64,000 bases of DNA from Verrucomicrobiota bacterium (GCA_016222805.1 JACRQG010000005.1:203621-267620); one strand, 5' to 3'. Shown: positions 52,049 through 60,276, counted from the first letter of the stretch. Program-made: numbers and translations. The notes: generated by a model not told the origin, from the letters alone.

Positions 52049-52726
52049 TCACCTGGCCAGCCGCACCGCCAGGTCCGCGACGCGCAGCCCGGTGTTGCGC
52101 GCGGTGGTGAGGCCGAGTTCGTCGTTCTCGATGCTGTCCTTGGTGGAGACCACCGTGCCGCCCTCGAAGGCCGGCGGCCGGCCGCCAACGGGAAGCATGC
52201 CAAAGCAGAGCATCGCGACCTGAATCTGCTCGATTACGAGTTCCTGCCCGCCGTTGCGGAACGCCCCGGTCGCAATGACGCCCACCGGCTTGCCATCGAG
52301 CAGCATCTTCGGCTCGCGCAAGGGGGCACACCGTTCGATGAACGCCTTGCAGAGTGCGCTGAGCCCGCGGAAGTACGACGGGGAACCGATGACCAAGCCC
52401 GCCACCGCCGGATCCTGCAGTTTCGGCAGGATTGCGGAAAAGTCGTCCGTCGGTGGGGTCGGCGAGTATCCGGAGAAACGGAGTCCGCCGAGGTCGATCA
52501 ACTCGACGCCGATGCGGGGATCGACGGTCTTTGCGGCCTCGAGGGCGGCCTGCACCGCGCGGGCCGTGGTCATGCCCTGGCGCGGGCTGCAAGAGATGCC
52601 CAGGATCTTCAGGGACGCGCCTCCCGGGGAGGCCGCGCGGGCCGGGGCGACCGCGGCGATGGAGCCGGCGAACGCGGCCGCGGCCGTGCTGCCGACAAAG
52701 TTTCTGCGAGTGAGTCCGGTCTTCAT
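52049..52726 (-). CDS. Tat-exported flavodoxin-fold NAD(P)H-dependent FMN reductase-like protein
   Basis: A twin-arginine signal (LTRRNFVGSTAAAAFAGS) precedes a flavodoxin-like fold of the FMN_red type. The phosphate loop is ISCSPRQGMTTARAV and the conserved stretch is VIGSPSYFRGLSALCKAFIERC, with two Cys at the FMN site. It is not ArsH by sequence but has the same general fold. Export by Tat would deliver it with bound flavin. It starts 13 bases after the thioredoxin-fusion stop. A role in periplasmic metalloid or thiol reduction is inferred from the operon. Confidence 0.83.
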   Translation of the reverse strand: MKTGLTRRNFVGSTAAAAFAGSIAAVAPARAASPGGASLKILGISCSPRQGMTTARAVQAALEAAKTVDPRIGVELIDLGGLRFSGYSPTPPTDDFSAILPKLQDPAVAGLVIGSPSYFRGLSALCKAFIERCAPLREPKMLLDGKPVGVIATGAFRNGGQELVIEQIQVAMLCFGMLPVGGRPPAFEGGTVVSTKDSIENDELGLTTARNTGLRVADLAVRLAR

Positions 52727-52739
52727 GATCTGGTTCCTT

Positions 52740-53942
52740 TCATTTGCATTCTCCCAATTTGCAGGCCTTCGCGATCTGGGCGGGGCTCAGCTTCATCTTG
52801 TCCGCCAGCGCCTGATCGATGCTGATCTGGCGCCCCGTCATCGTTGGACGCGCGTCGAGCCACTTCTGCAGGGTGCCTTCGCTGGTGAAAAACCCCTGTT
52901 TGAAACAGCCCGCGGAAACCCAGGCGCCGTCCGGTCCCTTCTTCTGGCCAAACCACGCGACGGCGGACGCCGGTTCGAGCGCGGCGACGCTGCCGTTCAG
53001 TGTCTTCACGCGAATCCGCTGGCCGGTGAAACCATCCCTGGCTTCGACCTCGATGTCCTTTTGCAGCCGCGCCGCCACCCCGAGGGCACAATGGGTGCAG
53101 CAACCATAGGTGTGCAGATCTCCGACCTTCACGCCGCAAGCATCCTCCGGATAGACGGCCCGGTCGCAGAAGCCGCAGCGCGTCGCGAGTTCCTTCGCCC
53201 GCAGCACCTCCCAGTTCACGAGCGCCCCGGGACTGGCCGCCTGGTCCCTGGCGGCCGCACTCTGGTCCGCATAGGAGCGGATCGTCGGCCGCCCCCGTGC
53301 ATCCATCCCGTAGAGGTAGATGGCCGCAGTCGCCGCGACGGGACGCCCGCTTGACCAGTCCGTCACGCTGACCTTGGCCGCCTCCACCTTCGCATCGGCG
53401 CCCACGAGGCTCGACTGGAAGATGAAGTAGCAGTGCGGCGAGCACAGGAGGCGTTGCTCGCTCTGCCCCTTGACGACCGTCTTCGCCTTCGGGTCGACGT
53501 CGCCGTCACATAGGAAGCAGACCTGCTCCCGCGGCCGGGTGTCGGCCGCCGCCGGCGTTTCCCGCACGATTCCCGCCGGCTTGCCGGCGGTCAGGTCCAC
53601 GCCGATTTCCTTGAACTTCCTCAGGATTTCCGTCTTGGAGAAAAAGCCCTCGTGCCGGAATCGCTCCTTGCCCGAGGCGTCGTAGAAGATCTGCGTCGGG
53701 ATCACGGAGATGCCGTAGGGCTTCCCGGCCTCGCGGTCCTTCCACACATCGATGAAGACGACGTCGAGCCTGCCGGCGCACTCCTTCTTCAGTTCCTCCA
53801 GGATGGGCGCCATCAGCTTGCACGGGACGCATTTGTCGGCACCCAAATCCACGAGGCGGGGCCGCCCGGCTGGCCCCGCGGCCTGGCCGGCTCCGGTGAC
53901 AACAACGAGGCAGATCAGGAGGGAGAGCGCGGTGGTCTTCAT
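52740..53942 (-). CDS. Exported thioredoxin fused to Cys-rich domains, C-terminal part MerB-like
   Basis: A signal peptide is followed by a thioredoxin domain with the active site KC38-V-P-C41 and cis-Pro ISVIPTQIFYD. Residues about 140-190 hold VCFLCDGDV and LLCSPHC. The last 130 residues have CGFCDRAVYPED, YGCCTHCALGV, DGFTGQRIRV, LEPASAVAWF and GCFKQGFFTSEG. That order follows the C-terminal half of organomercurial lyase MerB (CALD, TG, FF-S). The MerB catalytic Asp in CALD is Gly here, so lyase chemistry is doubtful. It may bind or transfer a soft metal(loid). The fusion sits 9 bases after a mini-thioredoxin gene. Confidence 0.78.
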   Translation of the reverse strand: MKTTALSLLICLVVVTGAGQAAGPAGRPRLVDLGADKCVPCKLMAPILEELKKECAGRLDVVFIDVWKDREAGKPYGISVIPTQIFYDASGKERFRHEGFFSKTEILRKFKEIGVDLTAGKPAGIVRETPAAADTRPREQVCFLCDGDVDPKAKTVVKGQSEQRLLCSPHCYFIFQSSLVGADAKVEAAKVSVTDWSSGRPVAATAAIYLYGMDARGRPTIRSYADQSAAARDQAASPGALVNWEVLRAKELATRCGFCDRAVYPEDACGVKVGDLHTYGCCTHCALGVAARLQKDIEVEARDGFTGQRIRVKTLNGSVAALEPASAVAWFGQKKGPDGAWVSAGCFKQGFFTSEGTLQKWLDARPTMTGRQISIDQALADKMKLSPAQIAKACKLGECK

Positions 53943-53951
53943 GGCAGCGTC

Positions 53952-54185
53952 TCAGCACAGGAGCTTCTTGGTTTCCTCGATGGAAGGCACGCGTCCCAAC
54001 ACCTTGACGGTGCCGTCGACAACGAGCGCAGGGGTGAACATCACCCCGAAGGAGGCGATGTCGTCCAGGCTGGTGATCTTCTCGAGCGAGTATTCGAGAC
54101 CGAGCGCCTTCGCGGCGTTCTCGGCGGTTTCCGCGAGGAGGCCGCACTTGCGGCACCCGGTTCCGAGGATCTGGATCTTCTTCAT
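53952..54185 (-). CDS. Mini-thioredoxin, redox-active disulfide protein 2 type
   Basis: The 77-residue protein begins KKIQILGTGCRKC, with the CxxC pair at residues 10-13 in a cytoplasmic thioredoxin fold, and has the cis-Pro motif FTPALVVDG. This is the TM0996/MTH895-like small family, often next to ArsP-like permeases and ArsR. It lies 30 bases after the permease stop and 9 before the thioredoxin-fusion gene. It probably supplies reducing equivalents or carries the metal(loid) to the permease; the second point is inference. Confidence 0.9.
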   Translation of the reverse strand: MKKIQILGTGCRKCGLLAETAENAAKALGLEYSLEKITSLDDIASFGVMFTPALVVDGTVKVLGRVPSIEETKKLLC

Positions 54186-54215
54186 GGTGGCGAAATCGCG
54201 GTGCGGGCCGGGGAC

Positions 54216-55520
54216 TCAAGCCACCCAGGCCCCATAGGCCCATCCAACGAGCGTCGAGAGGACGACGACGAGACCGACGTAGGCCACGGTTTTCTTCAGG
54301 CCGAGGATCGAATGGATTACGATCATGCTCGGCAGGCTCAGCGCCGGCCCCGCCAACAGCAGCGCCAGCGCCGGCCCCTGCCCCATTCCGCCGCCGATCA
54401 ATCCCTGGAGCACCGGCACCTCGGTCAGCGTGGCGAAGTACATCAAGGCTCCGGCCGCCGCCGAGAAGGCATTCGCCGCGAGCGAGTTTCCGCCCACCGC
54501 GTCGGCGATCCACTTGTTCGGGATCAGCCCTTCGTGGCCGGGCCGCCCGAGCATCAGGCCCGCAACGAGGACTCCGCCAATCAGCAGCGGGAAGATCTGC
54601 TTCGCGTTGTCCCACGCCTGCGCGAACCACTCGCCCGCCTCCCCGGGCTGACCGGCCGTCGCCCACGCGAGACCGGCGACGCCCAGCAGCACCCCGAGCG
54701 ACGGCTGATGGGGCCAGACCCGGGCGCAGAGTGCCACCGCCGCCGCCGTGAGACCGAGGCGCACGGCCGAGAGTGCGAACCAGCGCCACAAGATCACGCC
54801 CAACAGCGCCGCGGAAATTGAGGTCAGCCACCACTTCGCGGCAAAGACCGCCGCGAAGAAACCGCCTTCTTCGCCCTCGGCGCGCCCCCAGTTGGCGAAA
54901 ACCAGGATCGCAACCAGCAGGCCGAAGAAGACCGCCGTCCGCCACAGCGGCCGGACCGCCGCCGGCACCGGCAACTCCGCGATCCGGGCGGCCTTGGCCC
55001 GCTCCTCCCGGCGGAAACAGAGGTGCATCGCCGCGCCAATCACCACGCTGAACGTCACCGCGCCCACGGCGCGCGCGAGGCCCAACTGCAGCCCGAGCAC
55101 CTTCGCCGTGAGGATGATGGCGAGCGCGTTGATCGCCGGCCCCGAATAGAGGAACGCCGAGGCCGGCCCGAGCCCCGCCCCCATGCGATAGATGCCCGCA
55201 AAGAGCGGCAGCACGGTGCAGGAGCACACGGCGAGGATCGTCCCGGATACCGAGGCCACGCCGTAGCTCATCGCCCGCGGGGCATTCGGCCCAAGGTAGC
55301 GCAGCACGGATTGCTGCGACACGAAGGCTCCAATGGCACCGGCAATCCAGAAGGCCGGCAGCAGGCAGAGAATCACATGCTCGCGGGCATACCACTGGGT
55401 GAGCGCCAGCGCCTCGTGCACGGCGCCGTCGAAGCGCGGCCAGCCCAGCGGCAGGAAGTAGAAGGCGGCGAAGGTCCCCGCCATCAGGGCGAGGATGCCG
55501 AGTTCCTTTTGCTTATTCAC
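54216..55520 (-). CDS. ArsP/DUF318-type permease
   Basis: The 434-residue polytopic protein has the conserved C-x-C motif (ILAVCSCTVLPLFAGIYRMG) and a repeated half (MYFATLTEVPVLQGLIGGGM) of the DUF318 permease family. It includes ArsP, which exports trivalent organoarsenicals, and related Cu/Zn-linked exporters. About ten to twelve helices are visible. Its gene follows an ArsR gene and a TTCG-N8-CGAA palindrome. Substrate (arsenical or another soft metal or metalloid) cannot be fixed by sequence. Confidence 0.87.
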   Translation of the reverse strand: MNKQKELGILALMAGTFAAFYFLPLGWPRFDGAVHEALALTQWYAREHVILCLLPAFWIAGAIGAFVSQQSVLRYLGPNAPRAMSYGVASVSGTILAVCSCTVLPLFAGIYRMGAGLGPASAFLYSGPAINALAIILTAKVLGLQLGLARAVGAVTFSVVIGAAMHLCFRREERAKAARIAELPVPAAVRPLWRTAVFFGLLVAILVFANWGRAEGEEGGFFAAVFAAKWWLTSISAALLGVILWRWFALSAVRLGLTAAAVALCARVWPHQPSLGVLLGVAGLAWATAGQPGEAGEWFAQAWDNAKQIFPLLIGGVLVAGLMLGRPGHEGLIPNKWIADAVGGNSLAANAFSAAAGALMYFATLTEVPVLQGLIGGGMGQGPALALLLAGPALSLPSMIVIHSILGLKKTVAYVGLVVVLSTLVGWAYGAWVA

Positions 55521-55538
55521 CGGCGGATGGTCCGCTAG

Positions 55539-55554
55539 TTCGCGAAAACGCGAA
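55539..55554. promoter_or_regulatory. Candidate ArsR operator in front of the permease gene
   Basis: TTCGCGAAAACGCGAA is a dyad with 6-base arms and a 4-base centre, 19 bases before the permease ATG on the minus strand and between it and the arsR stop. It has the same TTCG-N8-CGAA design as 57331-57346. A third, imperfect copy precedes arsR. This position would allow a second, internal promoter to be repressed. Confidence 0.6.
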
Positions 55555-55601
55555 ATTAAGCCCCGTTGTGATGCCGTGGTGCCGCTTCATGGCGCAGGGC
55601 C

Positions 55602-55943
55602 TCAGGAGGCCCGTCGGGCACAGCAGGTGCCCACCGTGAAACTCACGTCCTGGCCTTCGCTGGCCGCGTCCAGGCAGGCGGTGAACCGCGCCACGCAGGG
55701 CAACCGCAACCGGTAGAAGACCTGCAGGCCCCGCTTTTCGTCGGTCACCACACCGGCGGCCTTCAGGACCGAGAGGTGCCGCGAGACCGTGGACCAGCCC
55801 AGCCCGGTGAGCTCGACGAGATCACACACGCAGCGTTCACCGTTGGCCAGCTCGGTGACAACCTGGAGGCGCGCGGGGTGTCCCAGGGCCTTGAAGACAT
55901 CCGCGGCTTGCCGCGGGACGGGCTGGTTTCGGCCGGAGCGCAT
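55602..55943 (-). CDS. arsR: ArsR family repressor
   Basis: The start at 55943 gives a 113-residue winged-helix protein. GERCVCDLVELTGLGWSTVSRHLSVL shows the CVC pair of ArsR at the metal-binding helix, but the third Cys of the E. coli site is Val. The C-terminus ends GTCCARRAS with an extra Cys pair that could replace it, as in atypical ArsR proteins. It would leave DNA on binding As(III) or a similar soft metal. It is the first gene of the permease/thioredoxin/reductase/CcdA transcript. A dyad lies 11 bases before its ATG. Confidence 0.9.
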   Translation of the reverse strand: MRSGRNQPVPRQAADVFKALGHPARLQVVTELANGERCVCDLVELTGLGWSTVSRHLSVLKAAGVVTDEKRGLQVFYRLRLPCVARFTACLDAASEGQDVSFTVGTCCARRAS

Positions 55944-55954
55944 CCCTTCACCGT

Positions 55955-55970
55955 TTCGCCTTTCCGCGAA
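55955..55970. promoter_or_regulatory. Candidate ArsR autoregulatory operator
   Basis: TTCGCCTTTCCGCGAA is a near-dyad matching 55539-55554 at the outer bases of both arms (TTCGC...GCGAA). It lies 11 bases upstream of the arsR start, where bound repressor would block transcription or ribosome access. Confidence 0.55.
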
Positions 55971-56246
55971 ATAGCAAGGCCCTTCTTTCCCGAAACGTTC
56001 ACCTTCGCCTCCGGACTCCCAGCCACAAGCCAACGGCATGCTCCCCTGTCTGCTGGAGATAGGAGTCCGGAGTGGCTCCTGCGGAAGAGCAATACGCCGC
56101 CCTTGGCGGGCACCCCCGATCCGGGAACAGGCCCGGGCAGATCTGCCGCGAGCGTTCAGGCCGGCCTCGCCTCAAGCGGCCGGGACTTTCCCCTGCTTCC
56201 CTTTTGACTCCCCCATCCGCCGTTTCACATTCTCACCATCATCGGA

Positions 56247-56945
56247 ATGATCAACCGCAACCAAGCCATCGCCCTGCACGAGCAACTTGCAAAGATGGGC
56301 ACGGCCCTTTCCTGCCCGCAGCGCTTGCGGCTCCTCAATCTCCTCTGTCAAAGCGAGCGCTCGGTGGAGACCATTGCCCAGGCGATGAGCCTGTCGGTGG
56401 CGACGGTTTCCCATCACCTCCAGCACCTCCGCAACGTGCGCTTGGTCACCTCGCGCAAGGTGGGCCGGTTTGTTACGTACGCGCTCGCCGGGCCCGAGGT
56501 AGTAGCTTTCTGGTTACAGTACCGCGACTTTTGCTCCAGCCGGCTTGCCGAGTTTCAGGTGATGCGGGATGACCTCGTGGCCCAACGGAAGGCGCGGGGA
56601 GTGGTGGATCGCCGGGAACTGCAGCAGTTGTTGAAGAATGGCGAGATCACCCTCCTCGATCTCCGGCCGCAGTTGGAGTTCGACGCGGGTCATTTGCCCG
56701 GTGCGATTTCCTGTCCGATCCAGCAGTTGGCGGAGCGCCTTGCGGGTTTTCCCCAGGGCAAGACCCTGGTCCTCTATTGTCGGGGGCCCCTCTGCCTGCT
56801 GGCGGATATTGCACAGGAGCAACTGGCCGCCAAGGGGATCAAATCGCTGCAGTTCACCGACGGCGTCACAGAGTGGGCTTCGGCTGGTCTGCCGATCAAG
56901 CGTTCTTCCAGCTATCGCTCGTTGTTCACCAGCGAAGGCCCGTGA
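56247..56945 (+). CDS. ArsR-type HTH fused to a rhodanese domain
   Basis: Residues about 15-95 are an ArsR/SmtB winged helix (MSLSVATVSHHLQHLRNVRL). Residues about 118-225 are a rhodanese domain with the persulfide Cys178 in YCRGPLC and the preceding HLPGAISCP. Such fusions are known as sulfur- or metalloid-responsive regulators and may sense persulfide through the Cys. It diverges from arsR at 55943 and precedes a porin gene and a small secreted-protein gene. The rhodanese part is the link to the ext-like set, in which a rhodanese-like protein partners a porin. Confidence 0.9.
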   Translation: MINRNQAIALHEQLAKMGTALSCPQRLRLLNLLCQSERSVETIAQAMSLSVATVSHHLQHLRNVRLVTSRKVGRFVTYALAGPEVVAFWLQYRDFCSSRLAEFQVMRDDLVAQRKARGVVDRRELQQLLKNGEITLLDLRPQLEFDAGHLPGAISCPIQQLAERLAGFPQGKTLVLYCRGPLCLLADIAQEQLAAKGIKSLQFTDGVTEWASAGLPIKRSSSYRSLFTSEGP

Positions 56946-57475
56946 AAGGGCGCTCCCGCAGTCACGGACGAGAGTGTCCGGGATGACCGGGCTGGCCGAC
57001 GGCGCCACCGAATCGGTTCCAGCCGCCTCATCGCACCGGATCCCAACCGTCGATGCCCGATTGAACCGTCCCAGGGGCGGTTCGACCGCACCGCGGCAAC
57101 GCCCGGAAGGGGCTTCTGCCCTGCGGGCCGTTTGGCCTGGGGAACGGGACTCCCCTCCTCCGGGAAATCTCGCCGCCGAACAGCCAGCCGTCGCGGTGTG
57201 CTGGGCTGAAAGGTGATTTCCAATCCTCCCGTCCGCCGGGGTCTTCATTAGTCGCGTTCCGCAAGACGGCACAGGGACTAATAAACGCCGTCTAGCGCGC
57301 CGCCCGCGTGGATAGCACTTGCTTCGTTATTTCGATAATTATCGAAGTATGGTCGCTTATTTCTCGGTTTTCTCTTATTAGTTACTATTCGCTTCCAGCG
57401 CTCACCTCTCGAACTCGCGCCAGCCATCGCGCCCCACAGGCCGGTTACTCATTTCCCCATAGCTCGTTACATGTT
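56946..57475. other. Gene-free region between regulator and porin, with promoter-like low-GC part
   Basis: No gene is recognised in these 530 bases. An inverted repeat ATTAGTC (57247-57253) / GACTAAT (57276-57282) is present. From about 57310 to 57420 the GC content drops sharply (for example CGGTTTTCTCTTATTAGTTA), as expected for a promoter. The palindrome at 57331-57346 lies in that part. The porin start at 57476 follows. Confidence 0.55.
57331..57346. promoter_or_regulatory. Perfect 16-base palindrome in the porin promoter region
   Basis: TTCGATAATTATCGAA is its own reverse complement. It shares the TTCG-N8-CGAA frame and length with the two arsR-side dyads at 55539 and 55955. It lies 130 bases before the porin start in low-GC DNA. 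The ArsR or the ArsR-rhodanese protein is the likely binder. Confidence 0.65.
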
Positions 57476-58795
57476 ATGAAATCCAACCGAACCACACTCC
57501 AACTCGCTGTTATCAGCGCTTGGCTTACCGCGGCCACCGCTCCGACCTTCGCCGCCATGCCCGAAATCCAGTTTGAATTGAAGGGCCAGGTCTACGCCGA
57601 GAATACCGACTTTGGATCCGGCCAGGACCGCATGGGAGGCCGCACCGATATCCACTTCCAGCGCCTCCGGTTGACCGCGACGGGGATGCTGAATGAAACC
57701 TGGGGTTTCAAGTTTCAGACGTGCGGCAACATCGGCACCGCGAAACAAGGAAGCCTTGGCTATGGCATAACCGCGCAGGATACGGATTGGAACGACCGCG
57801 ACGTCCGCATCATCGACGCCTATGCGATCGGCAACATCTCGGATGCGCTCAACCTGAAGATCGGTCTCACCAAGATCCCTCTGACGCGGGCCAACCTCGA
57901 CGACTGCTTCGCCCCGCTGACGCTCGATCGTTCGATGTTCGTCTACAGCGCCTATGGCAGCTCCCCCGCCAAGTTCAGCCGGGACCTTGGCGGTGTCGCC
58001 TGGGGCACGTTTCACGAGGAAAAACTCAAGTACTTCGCCGGGGTGTTCCAGGGACGCGAGGGGCTCACCCGCACGACCCATCCGTTCAGCGGCGCCACTG
58101 TCACCTCCAGCATCGAACCCGAGAGCTCCCTGGAATGGGTCGGCCGCGTCCATTACTCGTTCCTCGATGCTGAACCCGGCTCCGGATACGTCGGCACCTA
58201 CTTCGGCGAACTGAAGGTTCTCACCCTCGGCGTTGGCTACGCCTACGAACCCAAGGCGGTCTATCGCAATGTCAACGCGGCCGGTGTCGTCACCGGGACC
58301 GACGCCGTCGACTACTCCGCGTTCGCCGCGGACCTGATGTTCGAACACCCCGTCGGTGCCGGTGCCGTGACGTTGACGGCCCAGTACCTGAAGACCGACT
58401 TCGATGATGGCTACAAGACCAACTTCAACGCCGGTGACCGCCTTGCGAACATCACCGGCCTGAACGGCCAGAAGGACGGCAGCTTCGTCAAGGGCGCGTA
58501 TTTGCTCCCGCAGAAGATCGGCAAGGAAGGCCGGCTGCAACCGTACGCCGTCTACGAGAAGTGGAAGTTCGCCCATCTCCTCGGCATCGACCAGCAACGC
58601 ATCACCCAGTCCGGCTTCGGCCTGAACTACTACATCGACGAACAGAGGGTCCGCGTGACCGCGGAGTACCTGAAGACGGAGTTTTCGAAGCCCACCGGCT
58701 TGATCGGCGGCCGGGTCGATCCCGCCACGTTCGCACCGCTCGATCGATTCACCAAGTACAACACGTTCCGACTCATGCTGCAGGTCTGCATCTGA
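57476..58795 (+). CDS. Outer-membrane porin, ExtI-like / OprP-like
   Basis: The signal peptide is VISAWLTAATAPTFAA. The remainder is 16-18 amphipathic beta strands with frequent Gly-aromatic turns (VGRVHYSFLDAEPGSGYVGTYF in pieces) and a terminal strand FRLMLQVCI. It resembles phosphate-selective porins and the selenite porin ExtI of Geobacter in placement next to a rhodanese protein. Length is 439 residues. An oxyanion as cargo is inferred from the ArsR-rhodanese upstream and the small ExtJ-like gene downstream. Confidence 0.82.
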   Translation: MKSNRTTLQLAVISAWLTAATAPTFAAMPEIQFELKGQVYAENTDFGSGQDRMGGRTDIHFQRLRLTATGMLNETWGFKFQTCGNIGTAKQGSLGYGITAQDTDWNDRDVRIIDAYAIGNISDALNLKIGLTKIPLTRANLDDCFAPLTLDRSMFVYSAYGSSPAKFSRDLGGVAWGTFHEEKLKYFAGVFQGREGLTRTTHPFSGATVTSSIEPESSLEWVGRVHYSFLDAEPGSGYVGTYFGELKVLTLGVGYAYEPKAVYRNVNAAGVVTGTDAVDYSAFAADLMFEHPVGAGAVTLTAQYLKTDFDDGYKTNFNAGDRLANITGLNGQKDGSFVKGAYLLPQKIGKEGRLQPYAVYEKWKFAHLLGIDQQRITQSGFGLNYYIDEQRVRVTAEYLKTEFSKPTGLIGGRVDPATFAPLDRFTKYNTFRLMLQVCI

Positions 58796-58835
58796 CCAGC
58801 GGCGGCTCCTTCCATTCCAACCCTCAATCCTCTCC

Positions 58836-59159
58836 ATGAAAAAGCTCATTGCCTTCGTCTGTGCGCTCCTCGCCTGCAGTTCCTTCTCCTTCGGTGCCGC
58901 CGCCGAGGAGACCATGACCGGCAAGGTCGCCGCCATCAATGGCAGCACCATCAAGATCGAGGTCGTCGATCTCGCCGCCTGGGCCAAGAAGGGCGCGTAT
59001 GTTCGCGCCGTCACCGAAAAGGACGCGCTTGCCCTGCGTGGCGCCAAGGTCACGGACGTCCAGGGGAAGGTCATCACCGTCCAGTCCGCGATGGCCAAGC
59101 AATTGAAGGTCGGTGACAGCTACAAGCTGAGCAAGGGCAAGCCCAGCGCCGGCTGCTGA
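58836..59159 (+). CDS. Small exported protein, ExtJ-like
   Basis: The 107-residue protein has a signal peptide (KKLIAFVCALLACSSFSFG) and a small beta domain that repeats the pattern TMTGKVAAINGSTIKIEV and ALRGAKVTDVQGKVITVQS, then a Lys-rich end with a lone C-terminal Cys. It follows the porin stop by 40 bases. NCBI names a similarly placed small protein ExtJ in selenite/tellurite reduction operons; assignment here rests on size, motif style and position. A strong terminator follows. Confidence 0.7.
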   Translation: MKKLIAFVCALLACSSFSFGAAAEETMTGKVAAINGSTIKIEVVDLAAWAKKGAYVRAVTEKDALALRGAKVTDVQGKVITVQSAMAKQLKVGDSYKLSKGKPSAGC

Positions 59160-59207
59160 ACCCGACCAGCCCACGCCTTCCTTTTGTCAGGTTCGGTCAA
59201 AATGGTG

Positions 59208-59256
59208 AGGCGCGGCATCCCCCAGTTGCGGAGGGTGCCGCGCCTTTTCTTTCTCT
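59208..59256 (+). terminator. Rho-independent terminator after the porin/ExtJ-like pair
   Basis: Perfect 10-base arms AGGCGCGGCA (59208-59217) and TGCCGCGCCT (59236-59245) enclose 18 bases and are followed by TTTCTTTCTCT. It closes the plus-strand transcript of the porin and small exported protein. Confidence 0.85.
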
Positions 59257-59307
59257 CACGGGTCCTCAAGCCCCACCCAGCCCCCAACGCCCGACCCCGT
59301 CCGACAC

Positions 59308-59472
59308 TCACCGATTCAGGTCCGTCTGGTCACGACTCCGGAACTGCACTCGTCCGGCTGCGCGGCGCCAGCGGCAGGAGGCGACAGCGAGGGCCGCGAG
59401 CCCGGCGAACGCGGAATCGGTCGACGGTTCGGGGACCGCGGTGATGGAGATCACGTCATTCGCCGCGAATTC
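59308..59472 (-). pseudogene. Remnant of a PEP-CTERM protein gene (C-terminal tag only)
   Basis: The minus strand encodes FAANDVISITAVPEPSTDSA, then a hydrophobic stretch (FAGLAALAVASC), a basic end RWRRAA and a further tail before TGA. VPEPST plus helix plus Arg cluster is the PEP-CTERM sorting signal. Upstream in the same frame the sequence loses protein character and no signal peptide is found, so only the 3' end survives. Confidence 0.6.
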
Positions 59473-59744
59473 GATCAGCGGCTGGAACACGCTCAGTTTC
59501 CACTTTTCGGGCCTGGATTCCGGCCTGACCTGGCGTTTCGAGAGCCTCGGCGGTTTCGAACGCCTTTGGATCGAGGAACTGTCAACTCCGGGCAATGTGG
59601 CGGACGCCTTTCCGACTGGCCTCCGCCTGGCCGGCGTCTTGCTCTGGCCCTGGGAGCGGAGACGCCGCCGGGTCTGACTGAGTCTCGCCAGGCGCTTGAG
59701 TGACAGGAAGTCCATCCGCGCGCGAACTGGTGGGTTCGAATAAG

Positions 59745-60163
59745 TCATGCGGCCTCGCGGTGATAGAATTTCGGCAGACCGCCGAGACGTTCGCGGGTTT
59801 GGATTGGGCGCACTTTGACATCGACTCTTCGATCACCTGTTCCGTCGGCGCACGCCCCGCCGAGGCCCGCCCCATCGATCCATCGAATTCCTTGGCGATG
59901 AGTTTGCGGTGCCAACCAAGAATGGTCTCGGGTCGAACGATCTGGGCGACTTCCTCCAGAGCTTTCCTGCCAAGACGTTCTCCGATCTCGGACAGGATGA
60001 TTCGCTCCGGATCCGTGAGCCGCAATCTCCCTTTGATCTGATTCTGGAGCATCCGGTTCTCCGTTGCCAAAGATCCGTTCCGAAGGAGGAGTCCCTCGTC
60101 AACCGAACCGGAGATTATGCCAACCGCCGTTTCCAATTCATGGAGGAAAGTCAGCCCAGAGGG
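59745..60163 (-). pseudogene. Internally deleted integrase-type transposase remnant
   Basis: From about 60163 the minus strand reads TFLHELETAV, LATENRMLQNQIKGRLRL, GERLGRKALEEVAQI and ILGWHRKLIAKEFDGS, the N-terminal HTH part of an IS integrase (rve-type) transposase. At about 59830 it changes frame and continues as RERLGGLPKFYHREAA followed by TGA (59745), which is the usual C-terminal tail of the same family. The whole DDE catalytic core is missing. This is an inactive deletion relic. Confidence 0.7.
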
Positions 60164-60214
60164 TGTGAGACTGCCTCGATTTGGTGGACAGAAACACCCC
60201 CTCCCTTTGCGTGA

Positions 60215-60276
60215 GTTGTTTGGTCGCTTCCGAGGACACGTGCCGAAAGGCTTACCGCAGGAAGCGACCAAACAAC
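60215..60276. repeat. 17-base perfect inverted repeat with 28-base loop
   Basis: GTTGTTTGGTCGCTTCC (60215-60231) is repeated inverted as GGAAGCGACCAAACAAC (60260-60276). It lies just upstream of the transposase relic on the minus strand, in DNA without a gene, and has no T-run. It may be an element end or a leftover protein-binding site. The rest of 60277-60727 shows no gene. Confidence 0.7.

Noticed and set aside
52049..52726. ArsH assignment for the flavodoxin-fold reductase
   Set aside because: It lies in an arsR/permease operon, but the sequence has a Tat signal and lacks the ArsH-type motifs; only the general FMN-reductase fold is supported.
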